Shown: one piece after another, positions 38,286-48,200 of the stretch | Layout: every line of letters begins with the position of its first letter | Position numbering within the stretch: position 1 is the stretch's first letter | NCBI RefSeq assembly: GCF_001577835.2 | Contig: NC_029516.1 | Location: 64,523,079-64,587,078, forward strand | Source of the DNA: Coturnix japonica | Lineage: Eukaryota > Chordata > Aves > Galliformes > Phasianidae | Direction of reading: 5' to 3' | Length of the DNA: 64,000 nt | Notes under the pieces: model-generated | The model's database searches: none | Seen by the model: only the letters and a program-made list of their open reading frames with translations | What the model was told of the DNA's origin: nothing | Program-made: the position numbers and the translations under genes

Positions 38286-38701
38286 CTTCAGGAATCTTAA
38301 GGGTGCCTGACAAAAAAAATCAGCGTAATCTAGTGGGAGAGTTTTCATCTTTTTTTTTTTTTCCTCTTCCAAGTATTGAATTTGTAATAGAATAGTATGT
38401 TCTAAGAGCTTTCATTCGCTGTTACTCTTTCCTCTTAAGGTTATACGGTCGCTATACATGATGCAAACTCGTTTGGAGACACTGCCGTCAAGGCTATAGG
38501 GGCAGGCTGTTACTTCATTCTGGACTTAATCCCCATCGCTATCATACCACAAGTTATAGGTCAGCCAAGCAAACTGCTGCCGCTCCAAGCCGGACCTGAG
38601 TGCAGCGAGCCGTGACTCAGCGGAGCTACACCCAGCCGGGCAATGCAGGGCAGTGCAGGCAATGTAGGGCAGCTGGGCCCCGAGTCATCACAGTATATAC
38701 A

Positions 38702-38883
38702 CACAGTATCACAGTCTGGTGCGGGTTGGAAGGGACCTTAGAGATCATCGAGTCCAACCCCCGGGATTCGAGCCCCTGTGTAGCAGAGCGGCACTTCTAC
38801 CACTTGCGCCACAGGGGGGGATTCGAACCCGTGTCTCCAGTGTTGCATAGTGGCGTCCTTAACCACTGCGCCACCGTGGCACA
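38702..38883 (-). mobile_element. Composite SINE: two tRNA-like units plus CR1-like tail (copy 1)
   Basis: Read on the minus strand from 38883 downward. Unit 1 has an A-box-like TGGCGCAGTGG and a perfect B box GGTTCGAATCC. Unit 2 has an A-box-like TGGCGCAAGTGG and a near-perfect B box GGCTCGAATCC. After that comes GGGGGTTGGACTCGATGATC and the rest of a CR1 3' terminus, ending in TGTGATACTGTG octamers. The total is about 180 bp. The order tRNA-like, tRNA-like, LINE tail is the architecture of a SINE mobilised by CR1. A second copy lies at 39.46 kb with about a dozen differences. Not a tRNA gene: neither unit gives a full cloverleaf by eye. Confidence 0.8.
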
Positions 38884-39166
38884 CTAATGCCATGAGGCGC
38901 CGGCTCCCCCTCAGAGCAGCACCGCTCCGCTGCCGCCACCGGCCCCGGCAGCAGGAAGAGCGCGGCTACGTCACGTGACGAGCAATTCGAACGAGCGGCG
39001 CGAGACGCCGACCACGCGCAGGAGCGGTCAGCCTCCCGCGAGAAGCGTCGCAGCGAGGCCTCCCATTGGGCCGCGGAGGTCACGTGTCTCGCATCCCAAC
39101 GGCTGGCGGCGGGGTAGCGGCCTGCTCCGCCTCCTCCGTCCCTCGAGCTGCGGCCGCGGGGCGGGC

Positions 39167-39178
39167 TGCGCATGCGCG
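39167..39178 (+). promoter_or_regulatory. NUP50: Consensus NRF1 site
   Basis: TGCGCATGCGCG fits the NRF1 consensus YGCGCAYGCGCR at every position. NRF1 commonly drives housekeeping CpG-island promoters. Its place just upstream of the likely start fits that. Confidence 0.75.
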
Positions 39179-39235
39179 GTGGGTGCGACCGCCGGGCCGG
39201 TGTTTCGTGTGGTTCCGAAGGCTCAGGGCGGCACG

Positions 39236-39245
39236 AAATGGCGGC
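39236..39245 (+). promoter_or_regulatory. NUP50: YY1-type AAATGGCGGC initiator motif
   Basis: An exact AAATGGCGGC. In TATA-less promoters this YY1 motif tends to lie just downstream of the transcription start. Its ATG opens a three-codon reading frame (39238-39249, Met-Ala-Ala-stop). The bases before it differ from the TISU consensus SAAS, so I do not call a TISU. Confidence 0.65.
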
Positions 39246-39306
39246 CTGACGGCGGGCTGCCACACTGCGGGAAGGCACAGCGGGCGGCTGAGGGCCCCGG
39301 CGGGGG

Positions 39307-39418
39307 ATGGTGACGGGGCTCCGGAGCCGGGCAACCAGCGAACGCGCTCTGCTCGCCAACCGAAGCTTCGGCCCCGCGGCGAACGACAGTCATCGGGCCG
39401 GGCCGCCGGGCCGCGCGG
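39307..39418 (+). other. Upstream ORF in the NUP50 leader, exon 1 part
   Basis: An ATG with strong context (G at -3, G at +4) opens a frame that stays open to the donor at 39418. Through the inferred splice it continues out of frame across the NUP50 start codon to TGA at 42185-42187. It would give about 50 residues. Overlapping upstream ORFs usually reduce translation of the main frame. This depends on the exon 1 boundaries being right. Confidence 0.45.
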
Positions 39419-39457
39419 GTGAGTGGCAGTTCCTCCCCTCCTCCCCTCCCGTCTTTT

Positions 39458-39647
39458 CATAGTATCACAGTATCACAGTCTGGTGCGGGTTGGAAGGGAC
39501 CTTAGAGACCATCGAGTCCAACCCCCGGGATTCGAGCCTCTGTGTAGCAGAGCGGCACTTCTACCACTTGCGCCACAGGGGGGATTCGAACCCAGGGGCT
39601 CCGGTGTTGCAAAGTGGCGTCCTTAACCACTTGAGCCACCGGGGCAC
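39458..39647 (-). mobile_element. Composite SINE: two tRNA-like units plus CR1-like tail (copy 2)
   Basis: Same architecture and orientation as the copy at 38.70-38.88 kb. Unit 1 has the B box GGTTCGAATCC, unit 2 the variant GGCTCGAATCC, followed by the CR1-like terminus and three TATCACAG/TATGAC-type octamers. By eye the two copies are about 93% identical over 180 bp, which suggests fairly recent activity. It lies 40 bases inside intron 1 of NUP50, in antisense orientation. Confidence 0.8.
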
Positions 39648-40650
39648 AGCTCTGTCGCGGCGCTGCGGCAGGGTGAGGCTGAGGCTGCGGGGGCCGTTGC
39701 CGGTGGGCTGGCGCCTGCCCGCTGCGGCTCCGGCCGGCCCTGAAGGCCCCGCCGCGTGGGAGCCTCCCCTCGGGGAGGGTCTGCGGGCGGGGAGAGGGGT
39801 GGCCCTGTTGTGGTCGTGTCACCCCGATAAGAGGCCGGCGGATTAAAAAGCAGATCGGCGTCGGTAGCGGGAGTAAGGCCGGGTAGCCAGCTCGCCCTGT
39901 AAGGTGTGCGGGCAACGGGTAGGCTCGCGACTTTAAAGGGCGGGTGGCGTTTAGAGGAACTGCGCTGGCAGATGGCAGGAATACGTTGCGCTGCACAGGA
40001 ACACAGGGCTTTAATCACCGTGAAGAACCGACGGTGTTCTGCGAGACTGCTGCTATAGGCGTTTACAGAGGAAACGACGAGACAGAAGGCGTGTTGAAAC
40101 AGCACGCTGTTTGAGGAAGCCTGGCTCAGCTGCCCCGTGCCCTGTGATTTCCGGACCTGATGGAAGGCGGCGGCAGCTTCCCACTTAAGAGCAGGGCTGC
40201 AAAAAGCTCCATAATGCTGGTCGTGCAGCCCCACTTTAGCTGGCTTAAGGCTCCTGAGCACTGCTGGGGTGACGGTGCCTTCTGTAGCTCCCGCTACTGA
40301 GCTTGTAAGTTGTGACAGTGCCGATTTTTTAACCCCCTTTGTAGAAGTTAGATTGTGAAATGTAAGAGAAGTTCTTGTAATACAGCCTTAACTCAGTGGG
40401 TCGTAGTAGCTCAACAAAGCACGTGTTGAGCTTCTTAAATAAAAAGCTGTTTCTCATAATTCTCCCATCTAAACCTGCGCTTGTGACAGAAAACTGCCAA
40501 AGGTTGTGGCTGCATCTAAAAAGTAACATAGAGCTCGTTTTGTATTGCTTCCTGTTTCACAGCTTAGAAATGCCTAGAATCCTCTTGCTGCTGTCTTCAT
40601 ATAGGTTAGATTCTCTTGTCAGCTCCTATTTTCAGACGTGACCTAGAGAA

Positions 40651-41022
40651 ATCACACAGAATCACACTGATCACAGAATGACTTGGGTTGGAAGGGACCT
40701 CAAGGATCATGTAGTTCCAACCCCCCTGCCTGGCAGGGTCACCAAACATACACATTTACTAGATCAGGTTGCCCAGGGCCCCGTCCAACCTGGTCTTGAA
40801 CACCTCCAAGGACGGGGCATCCACAACCTCCCTGGGCAGCCTGTTCCAGGGCCTAACCACTCTCCTAGTGAAGAACTTCCCCCTAACACCCAACCTAAAT
40901 CTTCTCTCTTTTAACTTAAAACCATTTCCCCGTATCCTGCTATTATCAGCCCTTTCGAAGAGTTTACTCCCCTCCTGGGTGTAAGTTCCCTTCAGGTATT
41001 GAAAGGCTGCAATGATCATGTG
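40651..41022 (-). mobile_element. CR1: CR1 LINE 3' fragment in NUP50 intron 1
   Basis: The tail end is at 40651 with diverged octamers. On the minus strand the terminal ORF2 blocks run from LKGTYTQEGSKLFE through GNGFKLKERRFRLGVRGKFF to [20 protein letters not shown]. An 86-codon frame is still open, so the copy is moderately young, but it is 5'-truncated and inactive. Confidence 0.95.
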
Positions 41023-42146
41023 AAGACAAGTAGGTATAAAGAACCTGGAGCCTGAGCCAATTAGTTTCCCACTTTTTCCTCATAGTGGAGAACAGGCTTT
41101 CTGTTTAATATAGCGCTTGTAATGCTTCAGTGGCTGTCATTAGGACTGGTAATGTGATCTTGTGTGGAATCTGATGGAGTAACTCTAGGTTAGTCTCATG
41201 AGCTTTTGAGCTGTGGTCGCTGCCAATGAAATGCAATCTCGCCTTCCTCTGCTGGTAAGTGTTTGTGTGCCCTTGTGGGAAGCTGCACTGGGGAGACAAT
41301 TGTAAAATAAGTATTTTTAGTTATTTTTCATTGGGTTAATTTAACCAGTTCCCTCGTCTGCAGAGAATCATGTAGTACATGGTAGGACCTCTTTCTTTTC
41401 CCCAGCAAAGTGGGGCTTATGCCATTTTAAAGCATTTACGTAGAACAGCTTTTTGCTTCCGCCCTTCTAAAAGATCCTAATAAGTTGCCTTGTGAAATTC
41501 ATGGCTCTCAGTCACAACCTCTGTAAGTTGTCTCATTTATTTGCAATAGAATTTGTCAGTATTCTAATAGTAATGTCCTAGCAATCTGGTTCTTTGTAGG
41601 AGGGTATTGTTTTCATCCTTACCCAAAGTGAACTGGCTTTAGTCAGTCATTATCAGTATATTGATTATAGGTGCTGGCAAGAAACTTTTCTCTTGCAAAG
41701 CTGTTAGGTTTTACCAGCTATCCTGAAGGAAGACGGACTGGGATATGTAATCTTTTAGCTAGATCCTTTTATATGTGTTCGTTGTTTTTTTTCAGCCCAT
41801 CAGCCTAATTGGTGACAAGGGATGGAATACAGGACTGAAAGGAATTTTTCTAGCTTGCTCCACTGCTGAAGAAAAATAACTTTGTGACTGAACTGCATAT
41901 TTCTGTTGTTGCTTGATTTTAGTATCAAGTACGGCTAATAACCACAATCCCAGTTTCATGTGCTGTGTTGATTGTTGTTGCAACAAATGTTAAAAAACAC
42001 TTTGTTTCCAAATGTTGTTCTAATTTTGACTTAGTTCTTTGTGAACTCTGATTCCAGTTACTTGTTCTGAATAACAGAAGTTGAAGATTCCCTTCTTAGA
42101 ATGACCGGGCAATTAAATCTCTGCATTTCTGATCTTTTTTCTACAG

Positions 42147-42225
42147 GTGTGGAAAAATGGCAAAGAGAATTGCAGAAAAGGAACTGACCGACAGAAACTG
42201 GGATCAAGAAGACGAAGCTGAGGAG
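42147..42225 (+). CDS. NUP50: NUP50 exon 2 (first coding exon, residues 1-23)
   Basis: The acceptor TTTTTTCTACAG precedes 42147. The start ATG is at 42157, with A at -3 and G at +4. It reads [20 protein letters not shown] and ends GAG|GTAAAA in phase 0. This N-terminus is nearly invariant in vertebrate NUP50 and in mammals binds importin-alpha. That homology fixes the start codon. Confidence 0.96.
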
Positions 42226-45200
42226 GTAAAACTATAGATTAGATTCACACAGAATCACAGAATTGTAGGGGTTGGAAGGGACCTCTAGAGATCATCGAGT
42301 CCAACCCCCCTGCCAAAGCAGGTTCCCTACACCACATCACACTGGTAGGCGTCCAGGCGGGTCTTGAATATCTCCAGAGAAGGAGACTCCATCACCTCCC
42401 TGGGCAGCCTGTTCCAGTGCTCCCTCACCCTCACTTCAGCACATTTAGCACATTAGCTGCCTTTACCACTACTTGAACTGTGGAACATATCTCAATATAC
42501 CTTCTCTGAACTGGATATGGTTTGTAACAGTGTAGCTGTTACTGATAGAGTACCTTCAGCAAAGTTAGTTTCCTTGTTGACTTGCTTGCCATAGTAAACA
42601 GCAATTGAATTGCTTGCAATAGTAAAATTGAGATTGCAGTCTGTATAAAGGGAAATTAAATGCAGAACAGGAAGAACGGAGCTGTGAAATATTAGCTAAT
42701 CATATCCAAGCACCTGGCAAGCTAATAGTAGAACTGTAATGTTCTTCATTTTTATTTTTATTTCTAATTTCTTCTCTTACTTGTTAATGAGAATTGTTAC
42801 AGTTCTGTTCAAAAAGTATCTCAGGGTTTCAGTCATCTCATCAGGCTATGACAAATCAGTGTATTCTGAGAGTTACACTAATAATTCCATGTCTTTATCT
42901 CAAAGGTGGGAACCTTCTCAGTGGCTAGCGAGGAAGTCCTGAAGAACAGAGCTATTAAAAAAGCAAAGCGTCAGAATGTTGCATCAGAGGTAATGTAATC
43001 ACTGAACTTTAGTATCATAGTTCCAGTCAGTTGCAAAAAATGACATCTGTGTTCAAATCTTTCCTTATTTTGGCTTGTAACAATTCTGGATAAAGCCATC
43101 ATTTTAAAGGTATTTGCGACTAGCCAACTGCTCCACTTCCAATCCTAGCAGAGCTGGAGCCTGGAAATCTAGCCTGGAAGCCACTAATTATCATGTTGGA
43201 GGGCTCGGGGATGTCCAAGGCAGTAAAAGCCAAGTTATTAAGTTGGTCTAAGAGTGAAATAAATGTGTTCTGTTTAAAAACAGTAGTACTTTTTCCCCTG
43301 GAAGACCTTCAGTGTGTGATATACATTTGGCAATAATAAATGGAATGTAGAAGGGAAATTGGCCTTTCTTAGAGATTTAGTTCCTGTGAAAGTATTAACT
43401 GTTCTAACCAAAGTTTAGTCCTTTCAGAAATCCTTGACAGATGCTTTGTTGTACATCTTTCTGTGAAACTTTCTTTCAAGATTGCTTGTCTGGTGTTAGG
43501 AATTGGACAGTTTTTACCTACCATCCAAGTTCCTTTTAGATAGGACAAGACTGGGCTCAGTTATGAGCTATGTAGCTTTTTCTTATGTTCTTTTTCCTTC
43601 TGTCCAAGCAATATAAATGTGGCAGCTGTCCCATCTCACTTCTACCTGTGGTAATTTTAGCCACCAATGTGGTAGAAGGTGCAGTTACTTTAAGAACTCT
43701 ATTGGGAAGAGGCTTATAGTGATGTTAAAGAAAAAAACAAACACCCAGCACCTTGGACAGGGAGGATTCAGGGGCAAAATAAAATGGAAAGACAGAATTG
43801 GTTGAGAAAGGGGACCAGATAATCGCAGAAGAAATGATTGTAAGGTTGGGATTCAGCTGTCAGATATCAGAACTCGAAAAAGTATGATAGGCTAGACAAA
43901 GTCTAAAAAGCAGAATAGATGTCAGGGTAGTTGAGTCTGTGTAATAAATCTGTGAAACATTTACAAAAAGATAAACTCAAAGTTTACTGAAGTTCATAAA
44001 TGGAACAAGCAGAATGCCGCAAAGACAAAACAGGCTGCAGTTTAACTGGCTTGTCCAGAGAGAGGTAGGACTGATCAAAGGGACAGGATAAAAATAGCTA
44101 GCTGGAAATGAGAAACAGAGGACTGAACTGGTAAAGGTGAAGCACAAATGGAAACAGAGCCCAGACCTGCAGGGCCAGATAGTGAAAGCGAACCTAAAAT
44201 TGCTAAGTTCTGTTATTTCTCAGTGACAAAAGCAGATGAACCTCAGAAGATGTTCTCCTTTTTCTCTGATGGCTTTCCAGAGACACTGAAAAAAGAGAAA
44301 TTCTACTTCAGTGACAAGTGCTCGTTACCTCAAAGCATATGTAGTAGATAAAAGTAGCACTGCCCGTTTGGGTGTTAAATGTGCTATATCACTATCTTAT
44401 AAAAACGTGTAAAACTATGTCACAAAGTATTATGATGGTAGTAGTGTTCAGAACTGGGTAACGAAAAGGTTGCAGAATGCAGATGCGTTACATTATCAAG
44501 CACAGCCTGTCTTTGCTTTTCCCCATCAGTCACACTGGAATAATTTTGGTAAGTTCCTTAGACATTACTGAGGTGACTACAGAGTATGTTGTTTTGATGA
44601 GTCTGATGAGTGCTGGACTCTAATTGTGGCTGTTCATGAAAATGAGTCTGCAGTTATATGTTGCTCCATGATTATTTGAAGAAAACAAGATGCTATGAAT
44701 GTGCGAGTAGGTAGACAAATACATCTGCTGCTCTGAACAATTTCTAGGTATTCACTTCCTGTAAATAGTTTATTTTCATTCCAATCCTCTGAGTCTTTTA
44801 AAAATAGTACCAGTATGTGTCATAAGGAAACTACTAATCCTGTTTACATTGCTGACTCAGAATAAGGGATGTAAGGCACGGAATGGCACATTGAAATTTA
44901 ATACTGGTAGCATTAGAAGCACAGTGATGCATATAACTGATTTTATTTATTTATCTTCTCTCCAGCCTGAAAGTAGAGGAGCGTTTAAAGGGTTTAAAGG
45001 CTTTGTATTGCCTTCTGGAAAAGAAGGAGGTGGCTTCAGCGGATTTGGTAATGGTGCAGGAATAAAGCCTTTAGAAGGCCTGTCTAATGGAAACAGTAGT
45101 ATCTTCAGTACTCCTTTCAGTGGTTTAAAGACAACATCTGAAACAAAATCTGCTTTTGGTAAGCTTTAAATAAGTTAATTTAATAGTGAATAAACATATT

Positions 45201-48200
45201 CCAATAATTCTGTAGTTCTGTTTCTTAAAGATTTTGGATGGACGTGGTATCAAATAAATGCAGTTTTAAGAGGTAGAAACTACAACTAGAGATAAAACTT
45301 ACAGAGATAAAGGGAGTGGAAGAAATTTGCTAGAGTATACTCAATAGTACAGAAGAGCTGATAATGCATTCCAGTTAAATATTCATCCCAATTATCTGAA
45401 TCTTATTAAAAAAATACTGCTAATGGAAAATATCCTTTTAGTAGGTCTGACAACTTTATGGGTTTGGTTTGTTTAGTTTTGTTTTTAAGGTCTTGTTTCT
45501 GTATTATTTACTTTTTTTGACGTCTTAAGCTTTGTTTCTTGTACATGTAGTAAGACTGACTGCAGTATAGGAAGTTTATCTCTTACAGTTATACCTACAT
45601 CTGAAGATCATAGTATCATAGTCTCATGCGGGTTGGAAGGGACCTTAGAGATCATCTAAGGATGCTAAATATTTTGGCAGATCTAACTCTGGTCTTGTGC
45701 TTCGGTACTTAGTTCCTTAACTTTACAAGCCTCACTAAGTACTCCTGTCAACGTAGCAAGTTTAGATCTGTTTCATAGCACTGCCTGTTTACTCAGCCTG
45801 TGCTATCTGGCACGCAGTGTTGTGATGCAATGAACTGTACATAACTGAGTGGTTTGATAATTTGATACAGAAGTACTGAAAACTTAACATTTGATGAATG
45901 AGAATACTTTATATTTTAAAAAGAGAGAGATTCTAAACCATGTTTTTCTTTTAATAGGATCCCCTGTGTCAAATGGTCCGACTACAACCACACTTACTGA
46001 GAAGGCGGCTGCAAGCCCAAAAACCAATGGTGGCAGCCAACCATCATCATCTGGCTATACTCAGAGCAAAGTCTGTAGCTCTAGTGTTTATCACAAACAG
46101 CTAGCAGCTCTAAACTGTTCTGTGCGTGACTGGATAGTTAAGCATGTAAACACAAACCCACTATGTGATCTGACACCTATCTTTAGAGACTATGAGAAGT
46201 ATTTAGCAACTATCGAACAGCAGCATGGAAACAGTAGTGATAGTGGCTCTGAAAACGAAAGCAACAAGACACCTGGCACACAGCCTGCTTCCACATTCGG
46301 GAATTCAAAGCTACAGCAAGGATCAACTTTTCTATTTAACAACAAAACTGAGGATGCCTCTGACAAAAAAACAGAAGCTGCATCGGAGAAAAGCGACCCA
46401 TCAATAGGAGCTACGTCAACTGTCTCATTTAATATTGGCAAGAGTGGTCACAGTGAGGGTTTGAGTTCCTTTGGTTCGGGAACACGTAGTAGTTTCTCAT
46501 TTTCTCCTGGAAATTCAGGTTTGTTTGGAAAAGATGCAAACCAGGCAAAATCTGTCACTGTGGTATCCACCAATGCATCAGAAGCTCAGACAGAAAGTGG
46601 GAACAGTGAGGATAAAGGTAAATTCTATGTTTACACATAGAATCTTTTTAATGGTAAACAGTGAATGAATGCGACTTAAGAATACTGCAGAAATTATTAA
46701 TACCAAGTTGAATGAGATCATAGCTCCTGTATCTGAAAGTTGCAGAATGATGTTACCAATACAGAATTCTCAGTATTGCATGTTGCTTCAGTAACACTGA
46801 AAATGTATCACAGAATCACAGAATTGTAGGGGTTGGAAGGGACCTCTAGAGATCATTGAGTCCAACCCCCCTGCCAAAGCAGGTTCCCTACACCATGTCA
46901 CACAGGTAGGCGTCCAGGCAGGTCTTGAATATCTCCAGAGAAGGAGACTCCACCACCTCCCTGGGCAGCCAGTATGAGTATCGAAACCTACGCATGTCTG
47001 TCAGACTTGTATTCAGCATAAGGATTTATTACAGAAAACAAGACTGAACCCAGTGAAATTTAAAGCAGCTGGTATATTCATCTTTGAGCCTGCAGGACAC
47101 CTCAATCCTATTGCTTTTCCCTGTAGGCTTATTAAAAGATTCCTCAACAAAATACTTGAGATATGAAACACTTTCATGCATCTTATTTGCAAGACTGCAA
47201 GAGACAAAATTGCTTGCTATTGGAAGGTTTTTAGCTAAGTTGAATATTGTTAGCTGATAGAAATCCTATAGCAGCTGAAAGAACTGGAATGGCATAATCC
47301 TGCCTCTCATCTCTCATATCTGCAGCTGAGTACCCTTCCGCAGATTAAACTCAGCCTCGTGTTCTTATTATTACTGAAAGTTACTCTTAGAAATGTTAGA
47401 ACGATTTTTTTTCCCCCTGAGAAAAGGTTTTAACTTAAATTTGACTCATTACGCTCTTTTTGCTTTGTTTTAATGCTCTTTGATTGGTTGGTGGGAGTTT
47501 GATGTTTTCATCTAATTGAAGTTGAAGATGAGCATATTAAACATATTTTGGCAATCACTGACAAGCTCTGCATGTTTATATAACATCTATAGTCTAACAC
47601 AATTCTAACACAAGCCTAATGTTAACATGTGGAATGTATTGAAACTTAATTTAAAGGTGGAGAAGAGGAGGAGGAAGAGCCACCAAAAGTCATTGTTAAT
47701 GAAATAAAAGAAGATGACGCTTTCTACTCAAAGAAGTAAGTTTCTTTATCTTGGAATAGTGAGTCATCACTTTGAGGATAAAATTCATATCTACGTTTTA
47801 CAATTAACCATAGAGGTATAAAAATTAATGATGTGCATGTTGCCTTTCTGACTTATACGCTATGTAGAACATGAAGTTCTGCCTGTAAAATCATAATTAC
47901 AATGACATGTAGGATTTTACTAATGTTTTTATGTCACGAACACAGCACTGGTAGCTATTTGTAATAAGGGTTTGTCTTTGTAAATTTTCATTTTATTTTA
48001 CAGCGATTGAAGAAATGCCTTTGTAGCTGCTTTTTATTATTATTGCTTGTTGAATGATGCCTTTATAATAATTATATTGCTATTACTTACATAACAATAA
48101 CATAGGACCATATAGGTCCTGAATACAAGCCACTATATTTATGTTTTTATTTTGCTGACAATACTGCTTGTCATTTCAGTACTGAAAGGAATAGCCTCCT

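Larger units (their letters stand above)
38880..39900. promoter_or_regulatory. NUP50: CpG island with the TATA-less NUP50 promoter
   Basis: The sequence changes from AT-rich to strongly GC- and CpG-rich here. There is no TATA box. Factor-site-like motifs visible are a palindromic E box TCACGTGA (38971-38978), an inverted CCAAT box (ATTGG near 39065), a second E box GTCACGTG (39079-39086), an SP1-type GGGGCGGG (39158-39165), an NRF1 palindrome (39167-39178) and a YY1-type AAATGGCGGC (39236-39245). Transcription probably starts between about 39.18 and 39.24 kb, which is inferred. A divergent antisense transcript is possible but not shown. Confidence 0.85.

Noticed and set aside
38760-38883. Two tRNA genes on the minus strand
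   Set aside because: The B boxes are excellent, but the units lack convincing acceptor and anticodon stems, are fused head to tail and run directly into a CR1-like tail that recurs in a second copy. A SINE explains all of this.
38859-39460. Long open frames on both strands of the GC-rich island (up to 166 residues)
   Set aside because: They arise from high GC content with few stop codons. They give Arg/Pro/Ala-rich low-complexity translations and overlap the promoter.
39502-40261. Minus-strand frames of 164 and 212 residues in NUP50 intron 1
   Set aside because: They run through the SINE copy and GC-rich intron sequence, with no domain and no conserved partner. Chance frames in CpG-rich DNA.
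44148-44351. A 67-residue frame in NUP50 intron 3 as an extra exon
   Set aside because: No flanking splice sites in a fitting phase and no counterpart in vertebrate NUP50.
45891-45957. ATG at 45891 as an alternative NUP50 start
   Set aside because: The bases before 45958 are intron. The exon joins in phase to exon 4, and the homologous N-terminus begins at 42157.
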